This document shows positions 24,876 to 34,475 of a DNA stretch of 64,000 nt, piece by piece; position 1 is the stretch's first letter, and every line of letters begins with the position of its first letter. A model generated the notes under the pieces. The model searched no databases. It worked only from the letters and a program-made list of their open reading frames with translations, and had not been told where the DNA came from. The position numbers were made by a program, and so were the translations under genes. The DNA is from Roseiarcus sp050010035 (GTDB taxonomy: Bacteria > Pseudomonadota > Alphaproteobacteria > Rhizobiales > Beijerinckiaceae), in assembly GCA_050010035.1 (NCBI GenBank), contig JBEKLU010000005.1, positions 29,376 to 93,375 on the forward strand, in the 5' to 3' direction.

Positions 24876-25101
24876 TCTTCCCCCCTCGCGGGGGAAGGTG
24901 TCATTGCGAAGCAATGACGGATGAGGGGGCGCGCAGCAAGCGCGACTGCCCGGCGCCTTCACGACGGCCCCAACCGACGAACGCACGGACTCACAACGTA
25001 GTGACAGTGCGGGAGGCGCCCGAAGAAGCCGTCGCGCTTCGCGCGATCCCCCTCATCCGTCACGCTACGCGTGACACCTTCCCCCGCGAGGGGGGGAAGG
25101 A
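24876..25101. repeat. Palindromic repeat element with about 53-bp inverted arms
   Basis: The left arm (24876-24929) and right arm (25048-25101) are near-perfect inverted copies. Each contains the hairpin core CTTCCCCCCTCGCGGGGGAAG, a smaller hairpin (TCATTGCGAAGCAATGA on the left, TCACGCTACGCGTGA on the right) and the conserved GGATGAGGGGG. About 118 bases lie between the arms. A related single arm occurs at 35523-35576, so this is a dispersed repeat family. It fills the space between bamA and lpxD and could fold into a large stem in RNA or DNA. Confidence 0.85.
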
Positions 25102-25130
25102 GCGCGCCGCAATTTGGCTAAGCCGAGCCA

Positions 25131-27653
25131 CTAGAAGCTCGCGCCTCCGGTGAAGTTGAACGCCTGAAGCTGGTCGTACTTGCCCTTCGTGACCGCGTAG
25201 GCGTAATCGATGCGGATCGGCCCGAGCGGCGAAGCCCAGATCAAGCTCGCGCCCACCGACGAGCGGATGACATTCTCGTCGTCGACCTGAATGCAGCTCT
25301 GCTGCCACAAGAGGCCGCCCTGGGTCTTAATCTGCGCCGGCGACAGGCAGGAGGTGTAACCGAGCAACGACGAGAAGTCGGTCTGCCCGTGGTATCCGAA
25401 CAGCGTTCCCGCGTCGGCGAAGATCGCGCCCTTCAGCCCGATTTCCTTCGGCAGTCCGAAGATCGGGAACTGGACTTCCGCGGTGCCGCCGAAATAGGTG
25501 GTGCCGCCCAGGCCGTTGCCTGCGATGTTGTTGGGATCGGAAATGTCGCGCGGGCCGAGGCCGCCGGGCGCGAAGCCGCGCACCAGGCTCGGGCCGAGAT
25601 TGAAGTCGTTCATCAGCGGCAGCGTGCCGCTGCCGATCTGATTGATCTCTCCGCCCTGCAGCCTGAGCAGGCCGATGAGATCGTCGGTGAGCGGATAGTA
25701 GTACTTGCCGTCGAAGGTTTCGCGCACGAAGTGCGAGTCGCCGCCGAGCCCGGCGACATCCTGATGGAAGTTCAGGAAGGCGCCGGAGGTCGGGTTCTTG
25801 CGGTCGTCGATATTGTCCCACATCAGGGAGTAGCCGACGAGCGAGGTCAGCACCGGCCCCATCGCCGCCGCCTGCTTGAGCGCCACCGACGCCTGGCCGT
25901 TGGTCAGGCAGTTGGTGCTCAACGTAGGCGTCTCGTACCCTACCCCCGGCAGGTAATATTTTGATCCGGTGGGATTAGAGACGATGGTGCTCGGGTTGGT
26001 GGGATTGTTGCAATCGGCGTACGGCTGCGACGACGTATTGGGGATTTTGATCGCCGACTCGTAGATCGAGTAGTTCGGCTGGAAGGTGAACTCGTCGGTG
26101 ATGGGAACGCCCAGGCGCAAGTTCACGCCGGTGGTCCACGTCTGATAGAGCGCCCACATGTTCTGGTCCTGCTCCTTGTGGAACAGGTCGAACCCGGCCG
26201 CGAGGCGCTGCTCGAGGAAATAGGGTTCGGTGAACGTCAGGCCCCAGCCTCGGCTGTATTGGCCTTCGGAAGCGCTGACCCTCACGTATTGGCCGCGGCC
26301 GAGGAAGTTGGTCTCGGTGAAGGCGACTTCGGCGAGGAAGCCCGCGGTGGTCGAGTAGCCGCCGCTGAGGCTCACCGAGCCCGTCGGCTGATCCTCGACC
26401 TCGACGGTCACGATCACCCGGTCGGGCGTCGAGCCGGGCCGCGTCGAAATATGCACCTTCTTGAAATAGCCGAGCCGGTTCAGGCGGCGTTCGGCGCGTT
26501 CGATCAGCGCGTGGTTGTAGGGGTCGCCTTCGCCGATGTCGAACTCCCGGCGGATGACGTAATCGCGCGTGCGCGAGTTGCCGGCGACGTCGATGCGCTC
26601 GATGTAGACTTTCGGACCCTCGTCGACGGTGAAGGCGAGCGCGATCTGGTGCGTCGCTTCGTCGCGCTCGCCGTGCGGGCGGACGTCCGCGAAGGCGTAA
26701 CCGAGCCGCGCCATCTCGCGCGTAAGGGAATCGACCGTCTTCTCGACCGCGCTCGCGTTATAGACGTCGCCGGCGCGCATCGCGACGAAGCGATCGAGCG
26801 ACTGGCTGTCGATCCTGGCGATCTTCGAGGTCACGTTGACGCCGGACACGTGAAACTGCTCGCCCTCGTCCATCGTGATCGTGATGACGTAACCGGCGGG
26901 ATTGTCGTGATAGGCGACGTCGGTGTTCGTGATGCGGAAGTCGGCGTAGCCGTACCTCATATAATACTTGCGGATCGCCTCCTGGTCGGACGCGAGGCGA
27001 TCGGGATCGTAGACGTCGCTGTTCTTGAACCAGGAGAGCCAATTCATCTCCGTCGTCTGCATCAGCGAATGCAGGCGATAGCCCGAAATCGCCTTGTTGC
27101 CGACGAACTTGATTTCGCGCACGCCGGTCTTGTCGCCTTCGTCGACCTTGAAGACGAGATCGACGCGGCCGTTGGGCAGTTGCACCAGGCGGTAGGTGAC
27201 CGTCGTGGCGCTGCGGCCGATCTTCTTGTAAGCGCCCTTGATGCGATCGATGTCGGCGTCGGCCTTCGCTTTGTCGAAGCCGGTGCGCGCCTTGGACTGG
27301 ACTTCGACCGAGAGCTGGTCGCCCTTGAGCTTGCTGTTGCCCTCGAACGCCACGCGATTGATGATCTGCGCGCTTTCGTCGACCGTGACGATCACCTTGC
27401 CGTCGACGATCTTCGCGCTCACTTTCGAAAACATGCCGGTCGCCGAGAGGTCCGCGACGGCGCGATTGACGCTCGCCTGGTCGGCGCCGGTGAAATACGA
27501 ACGAATCATCGCCGCGTCGGTATGGCTTCCGCCCTCGACGACGATGTTCTGAGCGGAAACCTGCGCCGCCGCCGGCGGGCAAACCCAAAGGGAGCTCCAA
27601 GCCAGGGCGACCGCGACGAGGAGCGCGCTAAAATATCCGCGAAAGAAATGCAT
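25131..27653 (-). CDS. bamA: Outer membrane protein assembly factor BamA
   Basis: The 840-residue product is the core of the BAM complex, which inserts beta-barrel proteins into the outer membrane. The start at 27653 gives a clean signal peptide (basic MHFFRGYF, hydrophobic run, cleavage near AAA-QV); upstream in-frame codons do not look like protein. Five POTRA domains follow to about residue 430, from NIVVEGGSHTDAAMIRSYF onward. The C-terminal barrel contains the conserved RGF element (SLVRGFAPGGLGP) and ends in the expected aromatic Phe. It follows rseP in the usual Rhizobiales order. Confidence 0.95.
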   Translation of the reverse strand: MHFFRGYFSALLVAVALAWSSLWVCPPAAAQVSAQNIVVEGGSHTDAAMIRSYFTGADQASVNRAVADLSATGMFSKVSAKIVDGKVIVTVDESAQIINRVAFEGNSKLKGDQLSVEVQSKARTGFDKAKADADIDRIKGAYKKIGRSATTVTYRLVQLPNGRVDLVFKVDEGDKTGVREIKFVGNKAISGYRLHSLMQTTEMNWLSWFKNSDVYDPDRLASDQEAIRKYYMRYGYADFRITNTDVAYHDNPAGYVITITMDEGEQFHVSGVNVTSKIARIDSQSLDRFVAMRAGDVYNASAVEKTVDSLTREMARLGYAFADVRPHGERDEATHQIALAFTVDEGPKVYIERIDVAGNSRTRDYVIRREFDIGEGDPYNHALIERAERRLNRLGYFKKVHISTRPGSTPDRVIVTVEVEDQPTGSVSLSGGYSTTAGFLAEVAFTETNFLGRGQYVRVSASEGQYSRGWGLTFTEPYFLEQRLAAGFDLFHKEQDQNMWALYQTWTTGVNLRLGVPITDEFTFQPNYSIYESAIKIPNTSSQPYADCNNPTNPSTIVSNPTGSKYYLPGVGYETPTLSTNCLTNGQASVALKQAAAMGPVLTSLVGYSLMWDNIDDRKNPTSGAFLNFHQDVAGLGGDSHFVRETFDGKYYYPLTDDLIGLLRLQGGEINQIGSGTLPLMNDFNLGPSLVRGFAPGGLGPRDISDPNNIAGNGLGGTTYFGGTAEVQFPIFGLPKEIGLKGAIFADAGTLFGYHGQTDFSSLLGYTSCLSPAQIKTQGGLLWQQSCIQVDDENVIRSSVGASLIWASPLGPIRIDYAYAVTKGKYDQLQAFNFTGGASF

Positions 27654-27902
27654 TTGGCTCGTTGTCCCCGTGTCGCAACCGGGCCAAACGGCCTCGGTCT
27701 TTGGCGCGCGCGCCTTGCGGCGCGACGCGTTTGGCCGATTCACGCCACACGCCGCTGCCGGCGCGCTTGCCCGCTGCCGGGCGAGCAACGTGTTAATCCG
27801 CTTTTACCTGTTTTGCGCGCCCATGCAAACTCGAATTCGCCGCACCCTAGCGCAATTCGCCGCAGCGTTGCCGAGAGGCCACGATTCATGGTCGACTAAG
27901 GG

Positions 27903-29054
27903 TTAATTGCCGCCGCCGACGAGCCGCAAAATGTCGTGGGACGTGGTGAAAATGACCAAGAGGGCGACAAAGGCGATGCCGACGCGCAAGCCGATCTGCT
28001 GGACGCGTTCGCTCAAGGGGCGGCCGCGCGCGGCTTCGAACGCGTAGGACAACAGGTGGCCGCCGTCGAGCGGGGGAATCGGCAGCAAGTTCATCAGGCC
28101 GACCGAGACCGAGAACAGCGCGGCGAGGCTGAACAACTGCCACAGGCTGACCTTGGCCATTTCGCCGGCGATTTGCGACACGCCGATCGGTCCGGAAAGG
28201 CTGTCCGCCGATTCGCGGCCGGCGAACAGCCCACCCGCGTAGGCGCCCGTCGCCCTGACGATGAACCAGATCTGCTGCGCGCCCCAGACGGCGCAGGTCG
28301 GCGCCGCGCAATGCTCGAACTTCACGTCGGCCGGATCGCGCGAGGAGATGAGCCCGAGATGCCCCATCCGGCGCTTGCCGAGCGGGCCCTGATCGACCAC
28401 CGCGATCTGCGGCGTGGCCGTCAGGGTCTTCTCCGCTCCGCTGCGCTCGACGACGAACGACATCGGCAGCCCGGTGCTCAGCATCGTGGCCTGCTGCAAG
28501 TCCTGAAACGTCGAGACCGGCTGGCCGTTGATCGCGGCGACGAGATCGCCCGCCTGGAATCCGGCCTGCGCGGCCGGCGATCCGGGCTCGACCGCGCCGA
28601 TCCGGGCGCTGTGCTCGAATCGCCCGAAGACCATGAAGAGCGCGGTGAAGATCACGAAGGCGAGCACGAAGTTGGCGATCGGCCCGGCCGCGACGATCGC
28701 GGCGCGATTGCGCACCGGCTGGCCGGCCAGGGTCTGCGCCCGCTCGCCGGGCGCCATCGCCTCCAGGCCCGCGAGGTCCGGAGCGCTCGCCGCGTTCGCG
28801 TCGCCGTGAAACTTCACGTATCCGCCGAGAGGAATTGCGGCGAGCCGCCATCGCGTGCCCGCTTTGTCGACGCGGGCGTACAACTCCGGGCCGAAACCGA
28901 GAGAGAAGGCGTCGATTTTCACGCCGCACCAGCGTCCGACGAGGTAATGGCCGAGTTCATGAAAGAAAACGATCACGCTCATGACGAAAATGAACGGCAG
29001 CACGTACCAGCCCATCCATTCGATGACTGCGCGCAGTTCGTTCAACAGGGCCAT
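27903..29054 (-). CDS. rseP: RseP-type site-2 zinc metalloprotease
   Basis: The 383-residue inner-membrane protease has HELGH (His32, Glu33, His36) in the first membrane segment, a PDZ domain (about 120-200, PGSPAAQAGFQAGDLVAAING) and the second active-site motif LLPIPPLDGGHLL near residue 325. It cleaves membrane-anchored anti-sigma factors and leftover signal peptides. In many relatives dxr sits directly upstream, between cdsA and rseP. Here the 232 bases upstream are empty. The 249 bases down to bamA are also non-coding. Confidence 0.93.
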   Translation of the reverse strand: MALLNELRAVIEWMGWYVLPFIFVMSVIVFFHELGHYLVGRWCGVKIDAFSLGFGPELYARVDKAGTRWRLAAIPLGGYVKFHGDANAASAPDLAGLEAMAPGERAQTLAGQPVRNRAAIVAAGPIANFVLAFVIFTALFMVFGRFEHSARIGAVEPGSPAAQAGFQAGDLVAAINGQPVSTFQDLQQATMLSTGLPMSFVVERSGAEKTLTATPQIAVVDQGPLGKRRMGHLGLISSRDPADVKFEHCAAPTCAVWGAQQIWFIVRATGAYAGGLFAGRESADSLSGPIGVSQIAGEMAKVSLWQLFSLAALFSVSVGLMNLLPIPPLDGGHLLSYAFEAARGRPLSERVQQIGLRVGIAFVALLVIFTTSHDILRLVGGGN

Positions 29055-29286
29055 ACGATAGCCTCCACCGTCCGATCGGGCGCGAAGCGCGCGCGAGCGT
29101 CTTGGTTACCAATTCGTTTACAATGACGTATGGGCGGCCCTAGGCCAAGAGGGCGGGCGCCCTATCTCGCGCGATATGGTGAATCGCCAGCGCCTGCGCA
29201 ACCGTTGCAGGCGCCGGCGTCTCGCCGGCGGCGAATTCGGGCCTGGGCGGGCGACGACCTCGGTCACGCTTTCGCCATGGCGGCTT

Positions 29287-30165
29287 TCACCATCGGAAGA
29301 GACCGCCCGCGATCCAATCGCCGCTGGCGCGCCACCAGCCGATGAGCGCCGCGAACGTCGCCGCGGCGACGAACCCGTCGAGGCGGTCCATCATGCCGCC
29401 GTGGCCGGGAATGAGATGGCTGGAATCCTTCACGTGGAACCGCCGCTTGACCGCGGATTCGAAGAGATCGCCGAACTGCGCGACGATCGAGGCGGCCAGG
29501 CCGAGAAGCAGAATGGGGATCAGACGGGCGCCCGAAGGCGCGGCGAAGAAGCCGACGGCGCCGCCGCACAGCGCGCCCGTCGCCGCGCCGGCCAGAGCGC
29601 CGGACCATGTCTTGCCGGGCGAAACGCGCCGCCACAACTTGGGGCCGCCGATCAGCCGGCCGCCGACATACGCCATGATGTCCGTTCCCCAGACGACCGC
29701 GAACAACCAGAGGACCGCGAGCAGGCCGTGAGCGGGGCTCGCGCGCAGCAGGACCGGGCTCGCCATGATCGCCCCGGCGTAGACGACGCCGGCGCCCGAC
29801 CAGAGGCGCGCGCGCGGATCGGCGCCCGCGACGAACCCCGTCAGCACCGCGCCGAGGGCGAGCGCGGCGAGCGCGCTCTTGGCCGAACCGTGCAGGGCGA
29901 GAGGCGAAGCCGCCACAAGCGTCAGCGCGCCCAGCGCGACCCGCGCCAGCAGCCGATCGGCGCCGATCAGCTTCTGCCATTCCCACAGCACCAGCGCCGA
30001 GGCGACGAGCCAGAACGCCAGAAACGGGAAGCCGCCCGCCCAGGCCGCGATCAGCGCGGCGACCATCAGGATCGCGCCGGCCGCCGCGCGCACCGGCAAG
30101 TCGCCGCCGAAGAGGCTGCGCGTCTGGCCCGCGCCGGTCGGAGGACTTTGCGCGGGGTCCGGCAT
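29287..30165 (-). CDS. cdsA: Phosphatidate cytidylyltransferase
   Basis: CdsA makes CDP-diacylglycerol, the precursor of all membrane phospholipids. The 292-residue protein is almost all membrane helices and ends with the family signature region DLFESAVKRRFHVKDSSHLIPGHGG followed by MMDRLDG. The start is ATG at 30165 or a GTG at 30177 that overlaps the uppS stop as GTGA; the latter would suit translational coupling. Longer open frames upstream are shadows of uppS and frr. Confidence 0.93.
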   Translation of the reverse strand: MPDPAQSPPTGAGQTRSLFGGDLPVRAAAGAILMVAALIAAWAGGFPFLAFWLVASALVLWEWQKLIGADRLLARVALGALTLVAASPLALHGSAKSALAALALGAVLTGFVAGADPRARLWSGAGVVYAGAIMASPVLLRASPAHGLLAVLWLFAVVWGTDIMAYVGGRLIGGPKLWRRVSPGKTWSGALAGAATGALCGGAVGFFAAPSGARLIPILLLGLAASIVAQFGDLFESAVKRRFHVKDSSHLIPGHGGMMDRLDGFVAAATFAALIGWWRASGDWIAGGLFRW

Positions 30166-30173
30166 CGCGGCCC

Positions 30174-30944
30174 TCACGAAGCCGACTTGACCGGCGTCGG
30201 AGCGCTCGCGCCGCCGTAGCGCCTTTCGCGCGCCGCGAATTGGGCGAGCGCGGACGCGAAGGCGGCGTGGTCGAAATCCGGCCAATGAATCGGCAGGAAG
30301 ACCAATTCGGCATACGCGGCTTGCCAAAGCAGAAAATTCGACAGACGCTGCTCCCCAGAGGTGCGGATGATGAGGTCGGGGTCGGGGATGCCCGCCGCGC
30401 CGAGCCGCATCGCGAAGAGATCGGCGTCGATCGCCGCCGGATCGAGCTTGCCCTCGGCCGCCTGACGCGCCAGGCTGCGCGCCGCCTCGACGATCTCCTG
30501 CCGCGCGCCGTAGTTGAAGGCGACGACGAGCGTGAGGCCGCGATTGCCCGCGGTCAGCGCCTCCGCCTCGTCGAGCAGCGCCGCGATGTCGGCGGGAAGC
30601 CCGGAGCGCTGGCCGATGACGCGCACCCTGACGTCGCTGCGATGAAGATCGGCCAGATCGTTGCGGATGTAGCGTTTGAGAAGCCCCATCAGCATGGCGA
30701 CCTCTTCGGCCGGCCGGCTCCAGTTCTCCGACGAGAAACTGAATATGGTCAGGAAGGGGATGCCGAAGTCGATGGCCGAGCGCACCGTGCGGCGCACCGC
30801 CTCGACGCCGCGCCGATGGCCCTCGAAACGCGGCAGGCCGCGCGCCTGCGCCCACCGCCCATTGCCGTCCATGATGATGGCGACGTGCTCGGGTTCGCGG
30901 CGATCGGAAGAAAAGCGGGACGTTTCGGTCGGGGACGACGACAT
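30174..30944 (-). CDS. uppS: Undecaprenyl diphosphate synthase (cis-prenyltransferase)
   Basis: The 256-residue enzyme extends farnesyl-PP with IPP to the C55 carrier lipid used for peptidoglycan and O-antigen. Signatures are IIMDGNGRWAQARGLPR (catalytic Asp26), FSFSSENWSRP, and the C-terminal DLIIRTSGEQRLSNFLLWQ. It overlaps or abuts cdsA and follows frr by 30 bases, so the three are probably one transcript. Confidence 0.95.
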   Translation of the reverse strand: MSSSPTETSRFSSDRREPEHVAIIMDGNGRWAQARGLPRFEGHRRGVEAVRRTVRSAIDFGIPFLTIFSFSSENWSRPAEEVAMLMGLLKRYIRNDLADLHRSDVRVRVIGQRSGLPADIAALLDEAEALTAGNRGLTLVVAFNYGARQEIVEAARSLARQAAEGKLDPAAIDADLFAMRLGAAGIPDPDLIIRTSGEQRLSNFLLWQAAYAELVFLPIHWPDFDHAAFASALAQFAARERRYGGASAPTPVKSAS

Positions 30945-30974
30945 GCGATGGCCTCGGCGGGGGACGCGGCGCGA

Positions 30975-31541
30975 CTAGACCTGCATGATTTCCCTTTCTT
31001 TTGTCGCGAGCAAGACGTCGATTTCGCCGATCGCCTGATCGGTCGCCTTCTGCACCTCGGCCTCGTGGCGCTTCTCGTCGTCCTCGGCGATCGCGTGCTC
31101 CTTGAGCAGTTTCTTGAGCTGGTCGAGGCCGTCGCGGCGCACGTGGCGCACGGCGATGCGCGCGTCCTCGCTGTACTTGTGCGCGACCTTGACCATCTCC
31201 TTGCGGCGCTGCTCGTTGAGTTCGGGAATGCGGATGCGCAGCGTCGTGCCCTCGACCGTCGGGCTGAGGCCGAGATTGGCGTCGCGAATCGCCTTGTCGA
31301 CCGCATGGACCATCGCCTTGTCCCAGACCGAGACGGACAAGGCGCGCGGCTCGGGCACGCTGATCGTCGCCACCTGATTGAGCGGCATGCGCTGCCCGTA
31401 GGCCTCGACATGGACGGGCTCGAGCAGGCTGGGGCTCGCCCGGCCGGTGCGCAGGCCCCCCAGTTCGTGCTGGAGCGTCGCGTACGCGCCCTGCATACGG
31501 CGCTTGAGGTCGGCAAGATCGAATTTCGGCAAGGGCGCCAT
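30975..31541 (-). CDS. frr: Ribosome recycling factor
   Basis: The 188-residue protein splits post-termination ribosomes together with EF-G. Typical segments are LQHELGGLRTGRASPSLLEPV, QVATISVPEPRALSVSVWDK and the C-terminal ATDQAIGEIDVLLATKEREIMQV. In most alphaproteobacteria pyrH lies directly upstream. Here a DUF502 gene does, across a 175-base gap that should carry the promoter for frr-uppS-cdsA. Confidence 0.95.
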   Translation of the reverse strand: MAPLPKFDLADLKRRMQGAYATLQHELGGLRTGRASPSLLEPVHVEAYGQRMPLNQVATISVPEPRALSVSVWDKAMVHAVDKAIRDANLGLSPTVEGTTLRIRIPELNEQRRKEMVKVAHKYSEDARIAVRHVRRDGLDQLKKLLKEHAIAEDDEKRHEAEVQKATDQAIGEIDVLLATKEREIMQV

Positions 31542-31716
31542 CGGTGGACCTATATCTTCGGTTGGACGGGCAGGAACGTTCGCGCAGCCGCCGCAGCGGC
31601 CGATTCGGCGCTCGCCGGAGGCGCGCGCAACGCAATTGATAGCATAGGTTGAGCCGTGTGACAGCGGGGCGCGGGCGCGCCGGCCGGGAACGCCAGGCGC
31701 GACCGAGAGCGCCGCA

Positions 31717-32445
31717 TCACGGATTTTGCGCCGCGCTCGCGCCGATCGCCGCCTTTTCGCGCCGCGCCGCCTGGGCCATCGCCGCGAGCGCGGCCTGGCC
31801 CTCGGGCTGGATCAGCCCGGCCGACATGATCAGCTTGGCCGCGTCGTCGGGCGTCATCGGCAACTCGATGACGTCGGCGGTCGGCACGAAGAAGTAAAAA
31901 CCCGTCGTCGGATTGGGCGTGCACGGCAGGAACACGGAGGTCATGCCGCCGGTCGGCAGGACGTCGGCGACGGCTTTGGTGGGATCGGAGGAAATGAACA
32001 CGATCGACCACGAACCTTTCAGCGGAAATTCGACCAGCCCCACTTTACGAAAGTGCGTGCCGCCCTGGCTGAACAGCGTCTCGAATATCTGCTTCACGCT
32101 CTTATAGATGCCGCGCACCACCGGCGTGCGATCGACCATCGCCTCGCCGACGTTCACCAACGTGCGGCCGGCGATGTTGGCGGCGAGGAACCCGAGCAGG
32201 GTGAGGCCGATGACCACGATGACGACGCCGAAGCCGGGGACGTGGAACGGCAGGTAGGAATCGGGCCACAGGCTCGCCGGCGCCAGCGGTTTGACCCAAT
32301 TGTCGACGGTGTCGACGAACCACCAGGCGATATAGGCCGTGACCGCGACCGGGCCGAAAATCACCACCCCGGTGAAGAACCAGGATCGCAGGCGCGCGGC
32401 GAGCGAGCGGTGGAACGCTCCGCCGGGCTTGGGCTCGAAAGTCAT
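31717..32445 (-). CDS. DUF502 family membrane protein
   Basis: The 242-residue protein has two N-terminal membrane segments (about 20-45 and 70-95) and a soluble C-terminal domain. DUF502 motifs are visible: FTGVVIFGPVAVTAYIAWW, then VRGIYKSVKQIFETLFS and VFLPCTPNPTTGFYFFVP with DVIELPMTPDDAAKLIMSAG. Function of the family is not known. It is likely in the same minus-strand direction as glmS, 78 bases downstream of the glmS stop. Confidence 0.85.
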   Translation of the reverse strand: MTFEPKPGGAFHRSLAARLRSWFFTGVVIFGPVAVTAYIAWWFVDTVDNWVKPLAPASLWPDSYLPFHVPGFGVVIVVIGLTLLGFLAANIAGRTLVNVGEAMVDRTPVVRGIYKSVKQIFETLFSQGGTHFRKVGLVEFPLKGSWSIVFISSDPTKAVADVLPTGGMTSVFLPCTPNPTTGFYFFVPTADVIELPMTPDDAAKLIMSAGLIQPEGQAALAAMAQAARREKAAIGASAAQNP

Positions 32446-32523
32446 CGTCGCTCTCGGCAGGAAGGGGCGAGGCGAACATGGCCGCTCGAGCCGGCAAATG
32501 CAAGGCGCGAGCGCGCCGCCGGC

Positions 32524-34347
32524 CTATTCCACCGTGACGGATTTGGCCAGATTGCGCGGCTGGTCGGCGTCCTTTCCCATGATGACGGCGGTGTGATAGG
32601 CGAGCATCTGCACCGGCGCGGCGTAGACGATCGGCGCGAAGGCGGCGCCCATGTCGGGCATCGCAAGGAAGCTTTCGAGCTCGAGCGCCGCCTCCTCCGC
32701 GGCGTGACGTTCGCCGATCAGGATGATGCGCCCGCCGCGCGCGGCGACCTCCTGCATGTTGGAGACGGTCTTTTCGAACACCGCGTCTCTGGGCGCGATG
32801 ACGATCACCGGCATGTCCTCGTCGATCAAGGCGATCGGCCCGTGCTTCAGTTCGCCCGCCGCGTAGCCCTCGGCGTGGATGTAGCTGAGCTCCTTGAGCT
32901 TGAGCGCGCCTTCGAGGGCTATCGGGTAGGAGGTTCCGCGGCCGAGATAGAGAACGTCGCGGGCGCGCGCGAGCTTGTGGGCGATCTGTTCGAGCAGAGG
33001 CTCGAGCTTCAGCGCCTCGGCCAGCAGGCCGGGCGTGGCGATCAGTTCGCCGACGAGCGCGGCTTCTTGCCTTTCGCCGAGCGCGCCGCGCTCGCGCGCG
33101 AGGCCGAGCGCCAGGCACGCCATCGCCGCGAGCTGACAGGTGAAGGCCTTGGTCGAGGCGACGCCGATCTCCGGGCCGGCCAGCGTCGGAGCGGCGGCGT
33201 CGGCGAGCCGCGCGATGCTGGAGGTGGCGACGTTGACGACGCCGACGGTCTTTGACCCCTGCTCCTTGGCGTAGCGCAGGCAGGCGAGCGTGTCGGCGGT
33301 TTCGCCCGATTGCGAAACGAAGATCGTCAGGCCGCCCTTCTCGACCGGCGCCTCGCGATAGCGATATTCCGAGGCGACGTCGATCTCGACCGGCAGGCGG
33401 GCGAAGCGCTCGATCCAGTATTTGCCGACGAGGCCCGCCATGTAGGCGGTGCCGCAGCCGACGATCGAAACGCGCGAAATAGCCCTGGGGTCGACGGGCC
33501 AGGCGAAGGGGCGCAGCCGCTGCGCGCCCATGTCGAGGTAATGGGCGAGCGTGTGCCCGACGACTTCCGGCTGCTCGTGAATCTCCTTGGCCATGAAGTG
33601 GCGATAATTGCCCTTTTCCGCCAGCAGGCCGCCCGCCTGGCTGCGCACGAGGCGGCGCGAGACGATACGGTCCGAGGAATCGTGGAACTCGGCGCCGCGG
33701 CGCGTCACGGCGACCCAATCGCCATCCTCGAGATAGACGATGCGGTCGGTGAAGGGCGCGAGCGCCAGCGCGTCCGAGCCCAGATACATTTCGCCCTCGC
33801 CGTAGCCGACCGCCAGCGGCGCGCCCCGGCGCGCGCCGATCAGGAGATCGTCCTCGCCGTCGAAGAGATAGACGAGCGCGAAGGCGCCGCGCAGCCGCTT
33901 CAGCGCCGCCCCGACCGCCTCCGCCGGGCGCTTGCCCGCCGCCATTTCGTCTTCGACCAGGAAGGCCGCGACCTCCGAATCGGTCTCGGTGGCCAAACGA
34001 TGGCCCTTGGCGATCAGTTCCTCGCGCAAGGCCTTGAAGTTCTCGATGATGCCGTTGTGGACGACGGCGACGCGGGGGCTGGCGTGCGGGTGGGCGTTGG
34101 CTTCCGTCGGCTTGCCGTGCGTCGCCCAGCGCGTGTGGCCGATGCCGATCGCGCCCCCGAGCGGGGAAGCCTCCAGGCGCGCCTCGAGATTCTTCAGCTT
34201 GCCCTCGGCGCGCAGCCGCGTCAGCCTGCCGCCTTCGAGCGTCGCGATTCCCGCCGAATCGTAGCCGCGGTATTCGAGCCGCTTCAAGGCGGCGAGGATG
34301 TCCCCCGCCACCGGCCCAGCGCCGAGAATGCCTACGATCCCGCACAT
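32524..34347 (-). CDS. glmS: Glutamine-fructose-6-phosphate aminotransferase (isomerizing)
   Basis: GlmS makes glucosamine-6-phosphate, the entry to amino-sugar and hence lipid A and peptidoglycan synthesis. The 607-residue protein starts MCGIVGIL, where Cys2 is the N-terminal nucleophile of the glutaminase domain (1 to about 240). Two SIS isomerase domains follow (VSQSGETADTLACLRYAKEQG in the first; GRGTSYPIALEGALKLKE in the second) and the protein ends in KSVTVE as expected. glmU lies 1.5 kb upstream on the same strand, separated by a toxin-antitoxin pair and repeats. No glmS ribozyme is seen. Confidence 0.95.
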   Translation of the reverse strand: MCGIVGILGAGPVAGDILAALKRLEYRGYDSAGIATLEGGRLTRLRAEGKLKNLEARLEASPLGGAIGIGHTRWATHGKPTEANAHPHASPRVAVVHNGIIENFKALREELIAKGHRLATETDSEVAAFLVEDEMAAGKRPAEAVGAALKRLRGAFALVYLFDGEDDLLIGARRGAPLAVGYGEGEMYLGSDALALAPFTDRIVYLEDGDWVAVTRRGAEFHDSSDRIVSRRLVRSQAGGLLAEKGNYRHFMAKEIHEQPEVVGHTLAHYLDMGAQRLRPFAWPVDPRAISRVSIVGCGTAYMAGLVGKYWIERFARLPVEIDVASEYRYREAPVEKGGLTIFVSQSGETADTLACLRYAKEQGSKTVGVVNVATSSIARLADAAAPTLAGPEIGVASTKAFTCQLAAMACLALGLARERGALGERQEAALVGELIATPGLLAEALKLEPLLEQIAHKLARARDVLYLGRGTSYPIALEGALKLKELSYIHAEGYAAGELKHGPIALIDEDMPVIVIAPRDAVFEKTVSNMQEVAARGGRIILIGERHAAEEAALELESFLAMPDMGAAFAPIVYAAPVQMLAYHTAVIMGKDADQPRNLAKSVTVE

Positions 34348-34475
34348 GTTTCCGTCCGTTTTTGGCGCCCTGAATTGAATTCCAGCAAGCGTTAGGCCAT
34401 TGCGAGGGGGGCGCTCAAGTCACGTTGGGTGACGGAATGTGAAGGAGAAAGGCGAAGCCGAGCGTTCGACGCGCC

